From assembly GCA_902623585.1 (NCBI GenBank), contig CACNUO010000002.1, positions 1 to 64,000 on the forward strand: DNA of 64,000 nucleotides. Direction: 5' to 3'. The translations under genes were made by a program, and so were the position numbers. This stretch comes from an uncultured Alphaproteobacteria bacterium. GTDB taxonomy: Bacteria; Pseudomonadota; Alphaproteobacteria; HIMB59; GCA-002718135. Of the stretch, positions 52,405 to 61,522 are shown in pieces. The notes beneath the pieces were generated by a model that had not been told where the DNA came from, ran no database searches, and worked only from the letters and a program-made list of their open reading frames with translations. Each line of letters starts with the position of its first letter. The stretch's first letter is position 1.

Positions 52405-53289
52405 ATGCAATCACCTAAATTTAATGCTTTATTAAGTAAGTATTCCACTTTGGTAATATTTATTATTCCTGCATTAACTATTTTTACAATGTTTGTTGTC
52501 TTGCCAATAATAGAGGCAGCATATTACAGTTTCTATAGATGGGATGGATATGGTGATCCTAATAAATATGTTGGTTTAAAAAACTATAAATATCTTTTTA
52601 AAAATAAGACATTTATTCTTTCATTAAAAAATAATTTTTACATTATTGCTATTTCATTATTTCTCCAATTGCCTTTCGCATTATTGGTTGCATTAATGAT
52701 TTCAGATAAAATAAGAGGAGCAAATTTTTTTAGAACTGTTTTTTTCTTACCATATATCTTAGCAGAAATAGTAACAGGATTAATTTGGGCATATATTTAT
52801 GATGGTAACTACGGAATGGTTGCTGCAATTTGGAATTTCTTTGGAGCAGAACCACCTCATATGATTGCTGAAAAAGAAACTGCAATGATTGCTCTATATA
52901 TTGTAATTTTTTGGAAATACTTTGGAATTCATATGATGATTTATATTGCGGGTCTTCAAAATATTTCTAAAGAAGTTTTAGAGGCAGCTAGAGTTGATGG
53001 TGCTGGTCCAGTAACTACTGCGTGGAGAATAAAAATACCAATCATTTTACCTACAATAAGATTATCAGTTTTTTTATCTATTCTAGGAGCTCTACAATTA
53101 TTTGATATAATTATGCCACTTACAGGTGGAGGGCCATCAAATCAAACTCATTCAATGGTTACATATTTATATTATTTTGGAGTCATGCGAATGAAATTTG
53201 GTTTTGGTAGTGCAATCGGAGTTGTCATTTTCTTAATTTGTTTCACTATAGCTCTTACTTATCAAAGAACTTTAATGAGGAAGGATTAA
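52405..53289 (+). CDS. Carbohydrate ABC transporter permease, CUT1 (MalF-like)
   Basis: This 294-residue inner-membrane protein has six helices and an EAA loop in ISKEVLEAARVDGAGPVTTAW near residue 195. A typical DIIMPLTGGGPSNQTHSM segment lies near the C-terminus. It starts 10 bp after the stem-loop that follows the binding-protein gene. Its TAA overlaps the ATG of the partner permease by one base. No ATPase gene is adjacent, as for the other CUT1 pair at 40557-42319. Confidence 0.9.
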   Translation: MQSPKFNALLSKYSTLVIFIIPALTIFTMFVVLPIIEAAYYSFYRWDGYGDPNKYVGLKNYKYLFKNKTFILSLKNNFYIIAISLFLQLPFALLVALMISDKIRGANFFRTVFFLPYILAEIVTGLIWAYIYDGNYGMVAAIWNFFGAEPPHMIAEKETAMIALYIVIFWKYFGIHMMIYIAGLQNISKEVLEAARVDGAGPVTTAWRIKIPIILPTIRLSVFLSILGALQLFDIIMPLTGGGPSNQTHSMVTYLYYFGVMRMKFGFGSAIGVVIFLICFTIALTYQRTLMRKD

Positions 53290-54113
53290 TGTTTAGTAAC
53301 TTTAGATCTTATTACATGTATCTGTTCCTTTTTTTATTGGCAGGTATTATTTTCATTCCTTTATATGTTTCTATTGCTGGTGGTTTCAAAACAATTGGAG
53401 ATTTAAGAACTAATTCACTTGGTTTACCAACAGAATGGATAGTATCAAATTACACAAGTTTACTTGTTGATAACAAGTTTTGGTTATTTACTTGGAATTC
53501 AGTATTATATGCAGCAGGAACAACCTTTTTAGTTATTCTATTAGCTTCAATGACAGCATTTGTATTTGCTCATATGAAATTTATTGGAAGTAGATTTTTA
53601 TTTAATTATTTTATACTTGGTTTAACTTTCCCTTTTGCCACAGCAATTCTTCCTTTGTTTTTGAGAGTTAGAGACCTTGGTTTGCTAGGCTCAGTTTGGG
53701 CAGTTATCTTACCTCAAATTGCATTTGGCTTAGCATTTGCAATAATATTATTTAGAGGATTTTTTAGACAAATGCCATCTGAGTTATTTGATGCTGCATT
53801 TGTTGATGGGTGTACATATTCTCAATTTTATTTTAGGTTTACACTGCCTCTTTCAACACCAATTATAGCAACAGTTGCAGTAATTAATCTTGTTGGTAGT
53901 TGGAATAATTATTTACTACCTCTTATAATGATAAATAGTGAAAGTTTGTACTCATGGCCACTTGGGATAATGGTTTTTAGAGGTGAGTATATTACTGATT
54001 GGCCAAAGATACTTGCTTTTGTCTCTCTTACTTTAATTCCAGCTGTAGTTTTTTTCTTAGCACTTCAAAGATTTATTGTAGCCGGTCTCACAGGTGGAGC
54101 AGTTAAGGAATAG
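53289..54113 (+). CDS. Carbohydrate ABC transporter permease, CUT1 (MalG-like)
   Basis: From the ATG at 53289, which overlaps the preceding stop, the protein has 274 residues; an ATG at 53238 would overlap 51 bases of the other permease. It has six helices. The EAA-like loop is in QMPSELFDAAFVDGCTYSQF near residue 160, and the C-terminal LQRFIVAGLTGGAVKE ending is usual for MalG proteins. The Cys in the EAA loop, where small residues are usual, is a mild oddity. It is 4 bp from the Gfo/Idh gene. Confidence 0.9.
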   Translation: MFSNFRSYYMYLFLFLLAGIIFIPLYVSIAGGFKTIGDLRTNSLGLPTEWIVSNYTSLLVDNKFWLFTWNSVLYAAGTTFLVILLASMTAFVFAHMKFIGSRFLFNYFILGLTFPFATAILPLFLRVRDLGLLGSVWAVILPQIAFGLAFAIILFRGFFRQMPSELFDAAFVDGCTYSQFYFRFTLPLSTPIIATVAVINLVGSWNNYLLPLIMINSESLYSWPLGIMVFRGEYITDWPKILAFVSLTLIPAVVFFLALQRFIVAGLTGGAVKE

Positions 54114-54117
54114 TTTT

Positions 54118-55263
54118 ATGAAAGTAGGAATTATAGGTTGTGGAAATATTGCCGATATTTATTTCAGTAATTCTCAGAAATACTTTAATAATTTTCAAAT
54201 TGTTGCATGTGCTGATATTAAAAACGAAGCTGCAAAAAACTATGCAGAAAAATATGGAGTAGAACAATTATCAGTAGATCAGATATTATCTAATAAAGAA
54301 ATTGAGTTAATTATAAACTTAACAATACCAGATGTTCATTTTGAAGTTTCAAAATCAATTCTTGAAGCTGGAAAACATTCTTATTCAGAAAAACCACTCT
54401 CAATAAAGTTTGAACATGGTGAAGAGGTAGTTAAATTAGGAAATTCAAAAGGTTTACATGTTGGCTGTGCTCCAGATACATTTCTTGGCGCTGGTATACA
54501 GGAAGCAAAAAAAATTATTAATCAAAATGAAATAGGTAAAATAAATCTTGGTAGTATTTCAATGGGTGTAGCTGGACATGAAATTTGGCATCCAAATCCA
54601 GATTTTTATTACAAATATGGTGGTGGTCCAATTCTTGATATGGGTCCATACTATTTTACAGCACTAGTAAATTTACTTGGTCCTGCAAAAAATGTTTTTA
54701 CACAATCAAGAACAGTTTATCAAAAAAGAGTTATTGGTAGTGGCGATAGACAAGGGCAAGAAATAGAAGTTGAAATCCCAACAACATTAGTTTCACAAAT
54801 AGAATTTCAGAATGGTGCATTAATTGATTCATTTTTTTCTTTTGATATTTGGAAACATAGTAAAAATCATATTGAGTTATATGGTGATAAAGGGTCAATA
54901 AATATTCCTGATCCAAATATGTTTGGTGGTGATATTCTTGTTTGTAAATCAAAAAACGGACCTTGGGAAAATATTGATACCAAGAACAATAATCTTGGAA
55001 AAATAAATATTAAAAATAAATCTGAAAAAGCAAATGAGTCAGCGGGTATTGCTAACTATAGAGGTATTGGCGTGAGCGAAACAGTTGATGCAATAAAAAA
55101 TAATCGTTTAAATAGATGTAGTGGAGAATTAAGTCTTCACGTTTTAGATATACTAGATAGTATTATTAAATCATCAAAAGAAAATAAAAAAATAGAACTT
55201 AGAAGTTCTATTAAAAATTTAAATTACTTCTCTGAAGATGAGATTAGTAATTTATTAAAGTGA
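54118..55263 (+). CDS. Gfo/Idh/MocA-family sugar oxidoreductase
   Basis: From the ATG at 54118 the protein has 381 residues; an upstream ATG at 54094 is inside the permease gene. The Rossmann motif is VGIIGCGNIADIYF, the EKP motif is in YSEKPLSIK near residue 95, and GGGPILDMGPYYFTALVNLLG lies in the catalytic domain. The protein is clearly paralogous to the one at 32510-33661, sharing long matching stretches such as NIPDPNMFGG against VVPDPNMFGG. It probably oxidises the sugar imported by the adjacent CUT1 system. The order with ThuA is common in bacterial sugar operons. Confidence 0.88.
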   Translation: MKVGIIGCGNIADIYFSNSQKYFNNFQIVACADIKNEAAKNYAEKYGVEQLSVDQILSNKEIELIINLTIPDVHFEVSKSILEAGKHSYSEKPLSIKFEHGEEVVKLGNSKGLHVGCAPDTFLGAGIQEAKKIINQNEIGKINLGSISMGVAGHEIWHPNPDFYYKYGGGPILDMGPYYFTALVNLLGPAKNVFTQSRTVYQKRVIGSGDRQGQEIEVEIPTTLVSQIEFQNGALIDSFFSFDIWKHSKNHIELYGDKGSINIPDPNMFGGDILVCKSKNGPWENIDTKNNNLGKINIKNKSEKANESAGIANYRGIGVSETVDAIKNNRLNRCSGELSLHVLDILDSIIKSSKENKKIELRSSIKNLNYFSEDEISNLLK

Positions 55264-55273
55264 AAGGAATAAA

Positions 55274-55987
55274 ATGAAAAAAGCTTTAATAGTTTATGGA
55301 GGTTGGCCTGGACATGAGCCAGAAAAATGTACTGAAATAATTAAAGGCATGCTGGAGCCTGAAGGATATGAGGTAAGAGCAGAATATCAAACTTCTGCAT
55401 TTGCAGAAGACTATGTTCACGAAATGGATCTGCTTATTCCAATAGTGACGATGGCCTTTCATTTTGATCCAAGAGGAGAAATAAAAAAAACCGCTGTTAA
55501 TAATGTTATTAAAGCTGTTCATAATGGATGTGGTCTTGCTGGTCATCACGGTGGAATGTGTGATGCATTTAGACAATCAATTGATTGGCAGTTCTTAACA
55601 GGAGGTCAATGGGTAAGTCACCCAAATGGTATTCATGATTATAAAGTCAATATAACAAAAAAAGATGATCCAATCATGGAAGGCATTGAAGATTTTGATT
55701 ATCATTCAGAGCAATATTACATGCATGTGGATCCATTAAATGAAGTTTTAGCAACGACGACATTTAAAGGTAACGAAGTTTGGAAGCTTGAACAAGAACC
55801 TGGTTCATCAAGTGGTGACGCATATACCACAGAATGGTTAAAGGGTGTAGAAATGCCAGTTGCCTGGAAAAGACGAATTGGGAAAGGAAAAATTTTTTAT
55901 ATTTCTCTTGGTCATTTTGCTCATGAATTAAACCATCCACAAATGAATAAAATTTATAAACGTGGTTTACTTTGGGCATCAAGATAG
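55274..55987 (+). CDS. ThuA-like domain protein
   Basis: This 237-residue protein has a glutamine amidotransferase-like (ThuA) fold with ALIVYGGWPGHEP, GCGLAGHHGGMCDAF and a C-terminal RIGKGKIFYISLGHFAHEL. ThuA proteins occur beside Gfo/Idh dehydrogenases; in rhizobia they act with ThuB in trehalose and sucrose use through 3-keto derivatives. It follows the Gfo/Idh gene by 10 bp and precedes xylA by 23 bp. That pairing suggests handling of a 3-keto sugar, though no activity can be proven here. Confidence 0.85.
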   Translation: MKKALIVYGGWPGHEPEKCTEIIKGMLEPEGYEVRAEYQTSAFAEDYVHEMDLLIPIVTMAFHFDPRGEIKKTAVNNVIKAVHNGCGLAGHHGGMCDAFRQSIDWQFLTGGQWVSHPNGIHDYKVNITKKDDPIMEGIEDFDYHSEQYYMHVDPLNEVLATTTFKGNEVWKLEQEPGSSSGDAYTTEWLKGVEMPVAWKRRIGKGKIFYISLGHFAHELNHPQMNKIYKRGLLWASR

Positions 55988-56010
55988 AGTAATATAATAT
56001 AGGAAATCAT

Positions 56011-57324
56011 ATGACAGAGTACTTTAGTAAAATACCAGAGATTAAATTTGAAGGCGAAGAAAGTACAAACCCATTCGCTTTTAAGTTTTATGATGAATCT
56101 AAAAAAGTTTTAGGCAAGTCTATGAAAGAGCATTTAAGGTTTGCTACTTGTTATTGGCATACATTTACTTGGCCAGGTCTAGATCCGTTTGGCGGTCAAA
56201 CATTTGATAGACCTTGGATGCAAGCGGGTGATGAAATGAAAATGGCTGAAATGAAACTTGATGCTGCATTTGATTTTTTCACTAAAATAAAAACACCTTT
56301 TTTCTGCTTTCACGATAGAGATATTTCTCCTGAAGGTTCAAATTATGCTGAGACACAAAAAAATTTCTTTCATATTATAGATTTAATGGAACAAAAAATT
56401 AATGACTCTGGAATGAAATTACTATGGGGAACAGCAAATGCTTTTTCTCATAAAAGATATATGAGTGGTGCTTCTACCAATCCAGACCCAGAAGTTTTTG
56501 CATATAAAGCTGCACAAGTAAAAGATTGTATGGATGCAACGATGAGATTGGGCGGTCAAAACTATGTTCTTTGGGGTGGAAGAGAAGGATACGAAACTAT
56601 TCTTAATACTGATATGACTAAGGAAACAGCTAATCTTCAAAGATTTCTCGAATTAGTCGTAAATTATAAACACAAGATAGGATTTAAAGGTCAAATTTTA
56701 TTGGAACCAAAACCTCATGAACCAACTAAACATCAATATGATTTTGATTCTGCAACTTGCTTAGCGTTTTTACGAAAGGCAGGTTTAGAAAATGAGATTA
56801 AACTAAATGTTGAAGTTAATCATGCAACTTTATCTGGTCATAATTTTGAACATGAAATTGCTTACGCAACTTCAAACAGCGCCTTAGGAAGCATTGATAT
56901 TAATAGAGGTGATACTTTAATAGGTTGGGATACGGATCAATTCCCAAATAATCCTGCAGACTTAATTATGTCCTTTTATTTTATTTTTAAGAATGGCGGC
57001 TTAGGCCAAGGAGGCATGAACTTTGATGCAAAAATAAGAAGACAATCTATTGATGCTGAAGATTTATTCCATGCTCATATTGGAGGCATGGATGTTTGTG
57101 CAAAAACACTTATTGCTGTTGAAAAACTGATGAATGATAATGTTATTCCTAAGTTTATTGAAGATAGATATGAAGACTGGAATAAAAATTTGGGTCAGTT
57201 TATTCATAATAAAGATACTGGATTAGATGATATAAATAAAAAAGTAATCGATGATAATATTGAACCAGAGCCTCGTTCAGGAAGACAAGAATATCTGGAA
57301 AATATCTTAAATAAATATTTGTAG
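56011..57324 (+). CDS. xylA: Xylose isomerase
   Basis: This 437-residue class II xylose isomerase has the active-site FCFHDRDISPEG segment (His and Asp) near residue 98, metal ligands in ILLEPKPHEPTKHQYDFD near 230, and LNVEVNHATLSGHNFEHE near 270, plus an SIDINRGD segment. It interconverts D-xylose and D-xylulose and can also act on D-glucose or other aldoses. It is the last gene of the second CUT1 operon. No xylulokinase (xylB) is present, so the next step must be encoded elsewhere or the enzyme acts on another aldose. Confidence 0.93.
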   Translation: MTEYFSKIPEIKFEGEESTNPFAFKFYDESKKVLGKSMKEHLRFATCYWHTFTWPGLDPFGGQTFDRPWMQAGDEMKMAEMKLDAAFDFFTKIKTPFFCFHDRDISPEGSNYAETQKNFFHIIDLMEQKINDSGMKLLWGTANAFSHKRYMSGASTNPDPEVFAYKAAQVKDCMDATMRLGGQNYVLWGGREGYETILNTDMTKETANLQRFLELVVNYKHKIGFKGQILLEPKPHEPTKHQYDFDSATCLAFLRKAGLENEIKLNVEVNHATLSGHNFEHEIAYATSNSALGSIDINRGDTLIGWDTDQFPNNPADLIMSFYFIFKNGGLGQGGMNFDAKIRRQSIDAEDLFHAHIGGMDVCAKTLIAVEKLMNDNVIPKFIEDRYEDWNKNLGQFIHNKDTGLDDINKKVIDDNIEPEPRSGRQEYLENILNKYL

Positions 57325-57366
57325 TTACTAGCCATAAGTTTCTATACTAATTGATTTATAAATATT

Positions 57367-58296
57367 ATGAAAATTTATAAATTAGATACAGCATCAGATT
57401 TTGAAAAATTAGACCTTTGTCTCGCAATAGGTAATTTTGATGGAATACATAAAGGGCATCAAGAAATAATAAATAAAATTAAGGAGATTGCATCAAACAA
57501 TAATTTATTATCTTCTATAATGAGTTTTAATCCTCATCCTCGTATTTACTTTAATCAAATTAATGAGCCTTTTAATATTTATACTCAAAATGATAAAATA
57601 AATTTTCTTGAACGATTAGGTCTAGACATATTCATAGATTTTTCTTTTGACAACAATCTATCAATATTATCAGCTGATGATTTTGTATCTAAAGTTCTAA
57701 TTGATAAATTAAAAATTAAATACTTAGTTATAGGTACTGACTTTAAGTTTGGAAAAGACAGAAAAGGTAATTTTAAAACATTAGAAAAGTACGCTGAAAA
57801 AAATACTTTTAATATTCATTTAATTGAACCTATTATGCTTGCTGATAAATCTGATAAATATTCATCTTCAATAATTCGATCACAAATAAAAGATGGTTAT
57901 ATGAAAGATGTTACAGAGTCTTTAGGTAGGCCCTGGCATATGCATGGAACAATAATTGAAGGTGATAAAAGAGCTAGAGAAATCAATTTTCCGACTGCTA
58001 ATATGACACCAGATGAACAAATATTACCAAAAAGAGGTGTTTACTGTGTTGAAGTGCTATTAGAAGGCAAAAAATACAAAGGTGTTTCAAATTTTGGTTT
58101 AAGACCAACAGTCGATGGAAGCAAACTCCTTCTAGAGACACATATGTTTAATTTTAGTGAAGAAATATATGGTAAAGAATTGACTGTTGAATTCCTTACA
58201 TTTATTAGGTCTGAACAAAAATTTAATAATTTTGAAGAATTAACTAAGCAAATCAACAAAGATATAAATACAGCTAAAGAATATCATCAACTATAA
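57367..58296 (+). CDS. ribF: Bifunctional riboflavin kinase/FAD synthetase
   Basis: This 309-residue protein has an N-terminal adenylyltransferase domain with the nucleotide-binding IGNFDGIHKGHQEII (HxGH) near residue 23, and SSSIIRSQIKDG, a KISSTxIR-like site. A C-terminal flavokinase domain from about residue 185 has GDKRAREINFPTANM and FGLRPTVDG. It converts riboflavin to FMN and then FAD. The order ribF-ileS-lspA is the classic proteobacterial arrangement. Its stop overlaps the ileS ATG by one base. Confidence 0.95.
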   Translation: MKIYKLDTASDFEKLDLCLAIGNFDGIHKGHQEIINKIKEIASNNNLLSSIMSFNPHPRIYFNQINEPFNIYTQNDKINFLERLGLDIFIDFSFDNNLSILSADDFVSKVLIDKLKIKYLVIGTDFKFGKDRKGNFKTLEKYAEKNTFNIHLIEPIMLADKSDKYSSSIIRSQIKDGYMKDVTESLGRPWHMHGTIIEGDKRAREINFPTANMTPDEQILPKRGVYCVEVLLEGKKYKGVSNFGLRPTVDGSKLLLETHMFNFSEEIYGKELTVEFLTFIRSEQKFNNFEELTKQINKDINTAKEYHQL

Positions 58297-61073
58297 TGGA
58301 ATATAAAGATACAATTTTTCTTCCCAAAACATCTTTTGAAATGAGAGCTAACCTTCCCTCAAAAGAACCTGCAATAATAGAGGAGTGGGATAAAGAAAAT
58401 ATTTTTAAAAAGCTAAGAGATAAATCTAAAGGTAGAGAAAAATTTGTTCTTCATGATGGCCCACCATATGCAAATGGACATATTCATATGGGGACAGCTC
58501 TTAATAAAATTTTAAAAGATGTCATTGTGCGAACTCAACAAATGGCTGGTAAAGACTCAATCTATGTTCCTGGATGGGATTGTCACGGCTTACCAATTGA
58601 ATGGAAAATAGAAGAAGAATATAGAAAAAAAGGAAAGAACAAGGATGATGTTCCAACCGTTCAATTTAGAAATGAGTGTAGAGAGTTTGCAGAAAAATGG
58701 ATCGAGATACAAAAAAAAGAATTTAGACGACTTGGCGTTGAAGGGGATTGGGAAAATCCATATCTAACAATGTCAAATCAAGCAGAAGCACAAATTGTTC
58801 GAGAGCTTGGAAAGTTTTTACTTGATGAAAGTTTGTATAAAGGAGCAAAACCAGTTCTCTGGTCAGTAGTAGAAAAGACAGCTCTAGCTGATGCTGAGGT
58901 TGAATATGAAGATCATACGTCTAACACTATATATGTTAAATTTTTAATTAAAAATTCTACTGATAAAGATTTAATTGATTCAAATATTGTTATTTGGACA
59001 ACAACTCCTTGGACTATTCCAGGCAATAGAGCTTTGGCTTATGGTAAAGAGTTAGATTATTCTCTTATTGTTGTTGAGGAATTAGAAGAGGATAGTTTAG
59101 TTAAAAAAAATGATAAATTAATATTTGCTTCAGAACTTTTAGAAAGTGTAACTAAAGAAATTGGTATTAAAAAATTTAGTACAATAAAGAAATTTAAAGG
59201 AGATAATTTATCTTCTTGTGAATGTGAGCATCCATTTAAAGAATTGGGATATGATTTTATTGTAAAACCATTTCATGGGGATTTTGTAAACTTAGAACAG
59301 GGAACAGGAGTGGTTCACATTGCCCCTGGACATGGAGATGACGACTATGTTTTAGGGATAGAAAATAATGTTGATATAATCCAGACAGTTCAAGATGATG
59401 GTAAATATAATCAACATGCTGTTGGTTTTGAAGGTGAGCATATTTATAAAGTAGATCATAAAATTGCAGATAAGTTAGAAGAATTTTCAAAATTATTATT
59501 TAAAGGAACGCTTCGTCATAGCTATCCACATTCATGGAGGTCTAAAGCCCCTCTTATTTATAGAAATACTCCACAATGGTTCATTTCCATGGAAAAAAAT
59601 AACCTAAGAGACATTGCTCTTAAATCAATTGATGAAACTATTTTTTATCCTCCTCAAGGCCAAACAAGGCTTAGATCAATGATTGAAACTAGACCAGATT
59701 GGTGTGTATCTAGACAAAGAGTGTGGGGCGTACCTTTACCATTATTTGTAAATAAAAAAACGGGTCAACCATTAAGAGATGAAAATATTATTAATAGAAT
59801 AGCTGATATATATGAAAAAGAAGGAAGTAATACGTGGTTTACCGAAGATCCACAAAGGTTTTTAGGGGATGAATATTCACTTGAAGATTATGAACAGGTT
59901 AAGGATGTAGTTGAAGTATGGTTTGACAGTGGTTCTACACATGCTTTTTGTCTAGAACAAAGAGAAGATTTGAAATGGCCTGCATCGATGTACTTAGAAG
60001 GAAGTGATCAACACAGAGGATGGTTTCATTCATCACTTTTAGAGTCTTCTGGCACAAGAGGTAAAGCGCCTTATGAAAGTGTTCTGACACACGGGTTTGT
60101 TGTTGATGGAAGAGGGCGTAAAATGTCTAAATCTTTAGGTAATGTTATTTCTCCAGATGATATATTAAAAAAATATGGAGTAGATATTTTAAGATTGTGG
60201 GTTGTCGCATCTGATTATTATGATGATCTGAAGCTTGATAATGCTATCCTCCAATCACAAGCTGAGTCTTATAGAAGAATAAGAAATACCTTTCGTTTTT
60301 TAATTGGCAATTTAAGTGATTTTACTGAAGAAGAAACTATTGATGGGAGTGAGTTTCCAGAGTTAGAAAAATATCTTTTACATCGATTGTGGGAAGTTGA
60401 TCAAGTTGTTCAAAAATGTGTATCAACATTTAACTTTCACTTAATGTTTACAACACTTTTAAACTTTTGTTCAAGTGATCTTTCAGCTTTTTATTTTGAT
60501 ATTAGAAAAGACACTATATATTGTGATAGCAAAGAGTCCGTTCAAAGAAGATCTACTAGAACTCTATTAAATATAATTTTTAATCATTTAGTAAGATGGT
60601 TTGCTCCATCTATTTCCTTTACTTCTGAAGAGGCCTGGAAAGCTATGGGAAATAAAGAAAGTATACACCTACAAGATTTTTTACAATGTAAAAATGAATA
60701 TGAGGATAATCAATTAAATGAAAAATGGAGTTTAATTAAAAATATTAGAAAAGTTGCTACTGGAGCAATTGAAAAAATTAGAGAAGAAAAAATTATTCGC
60801 TCAAGTCTTGAGGCACACATAGATATTTTTGTTTCTGCGGAAAGTTATAAAAAACTAGAGAAAGTAATGTTTGATGAAATTACAATTACTTCATCATTTT
60901 CTTTGTATGTTATTGACGAAAAATCCAAAGGTTTTTCTATTGAAGATATTTCTGATGTTATCGTAAAAGCTTCAAAGGTAAATGGAGAAAAGTGTCAAAG
61001 ATGTTGGAAATATGAGGCAAAGTTAATAAATGATGAAGTTTGTAATAGGTGTAATACTGTAATATTTAAGTGA
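58296..61073 (+). CDS. ileS: Isoleucyl-tRNA synthetase
   Basis: This 925-residue class Ia synthetase has the HIGH motif as PPYANGHIHMG near residue 57, and the editing domain with TTTPWTIPGN. A DSGSTHAF block and the KMSKS motif in GRKMSKSLGNV near residue 608 follow. A C-terminal zinc-binding module shows CQRCW and CNRC. Length is close to E. coli IleS. It attaches isoleucine to its tRNA and edits misacylated valine. It overlaps the lspA GTG start by 4 bp. Confidence 0.97.
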   Translation: MEYKDTIFLPKTSFEMRANLPSKEPAIIEEWDKENIFKKLRDKSKGREKFVLHDGPPYANGHIHMGTALNKILKDVIVRTQQMAGKDSIYVPGWDCHGLPIEWKIEEEYRKKGKNKDDVPTVQFRNECREFAEKWIEIQKKEFRRLGVEGDWENPYLTMSNQAEAQIVRELGKFLLDESLYKGAKPVLWSVVEKTALADAEVEYEDHTSNTIYVKFLIKNSTDKDLIDSNIVIWTTTPWTIPGNRALAYGKELDYSLIVVEELEEDSLVKKNDKLIFASELLESVTKEIGIKKFSTIKKFKGDNLSSCECEHPFKELGYDFIVKPFHGDFVNLEQGTGVVHIAPGHGDDDYVLGIENNVDIIQTVQDDGKYNQHAVGFEGEHIYKVDHKIADKLEEFSKLLFKGTLRHSYPHSWRSKAPLIYRNTPQWFISMEKNNLRDIALKSIDETIFYPPQGQTRLRSMIETRPDWCVSRQRVWGVPLPLFVNKKTGQPLRDENIINRIADIYEKEGSNTWFTEDPQRFLGDEYSLEDYEQVKDVVEVWFDSGSTHAFCLEQREDLKWPASMYLEGSDQHRGWFHSSLLESSGTRGKAPYESVLTHGFVVDGRGRKMSKSLGNVISPDDILKKYGVDILRLWVVASDYYDDLKLDNAILQSQAESYRRIRNTFRFLIGNLSDFTEEETIDGSEFPELEKYLLHRLWEVDQVVQKCVSTFNFHLMFTTLLNFCSSDLSAFYFDIRKDTIYCDSKESVQRRSTRTLLNIIFNHLVRWFAPSISFTSEEAWKAMGNKESIHLQDFLQCKNEYEDNQLNEKWSLIKNIRKVATGAIEKIREEKIIRSSLEAHIDIFVSAESYKKLEKVMFDEITITSSFSLYVIDEKSKGFSIEDISDVIVKASKVNGEKCQRCWKYEAKLINDEVCNRCNTVIFK

Positions 61074-61522
61074 TTAAAACAGCAGTATTTATTTTTTTGA
61101 TTTTATTAGATTTATTAACAAAATTTTTTATTCAGAATAATTTATTTTTAAATCAATCAATACAAATCAATGAATATTTTGATTTAGTTTATGTTCAGAA
61201 CTTTGGTGTTTCTTTTGGTTTATTCTCTGGTTATGTTTCTCATTGGATATTAATACTTATAGCCTTAATAGTTGTTATATTAATTTTTTATTTATTTATT
61301 AAATCAGATAAACAACTAGAAAAACTGGCTTATTTCTTTGTTATAATTGGGGCTTTATCAAATATCATTGATAGATTGAAAAATAGTTATGTTGTTGATT
61401 TTATCTTACTACATTATGAAAATTTTTATTGGCCAGCATTTAATCTAGCAGATATCTATATTACAATTGGAATTATCATGTTAATAATGAGTTTTTTTAT
61501 AAAATCAAAAACAGTAAAATGA
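61070..61522 (+). CDS. lspA: Lipoprotein signal peptidase
   Basis: This 150-residue aspartic protease has four hydrophobic helices. The two catalytic Asp residues are in ALSNIIDRLKNSYVVDF (NxxDR) and FNLADIYITIG (FNxAD). It cleaves the signal from diacylglyceryl-modified prolipoproteins in the inner membrane. Translation begins at a GTG overlapping the ileS stop as GTGA. The next gene encodes a lipoprotein that would be one of its substrates, with a 4 bp overlap. Confidence 0.93.
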   Translation: MIKTAVFIFLILLDLLTKFFIQNNLFLNQSIQINEYFDLVYVQNFGVSFGLFSGYVSHWILILIALIVVILIFYLFIKSDKQLEKLAYFFVIIGALSNIIDRLKNSYVVDFILLHYENFYWPAFNLADIYITIGIIMLIMSFFIKSKTVK

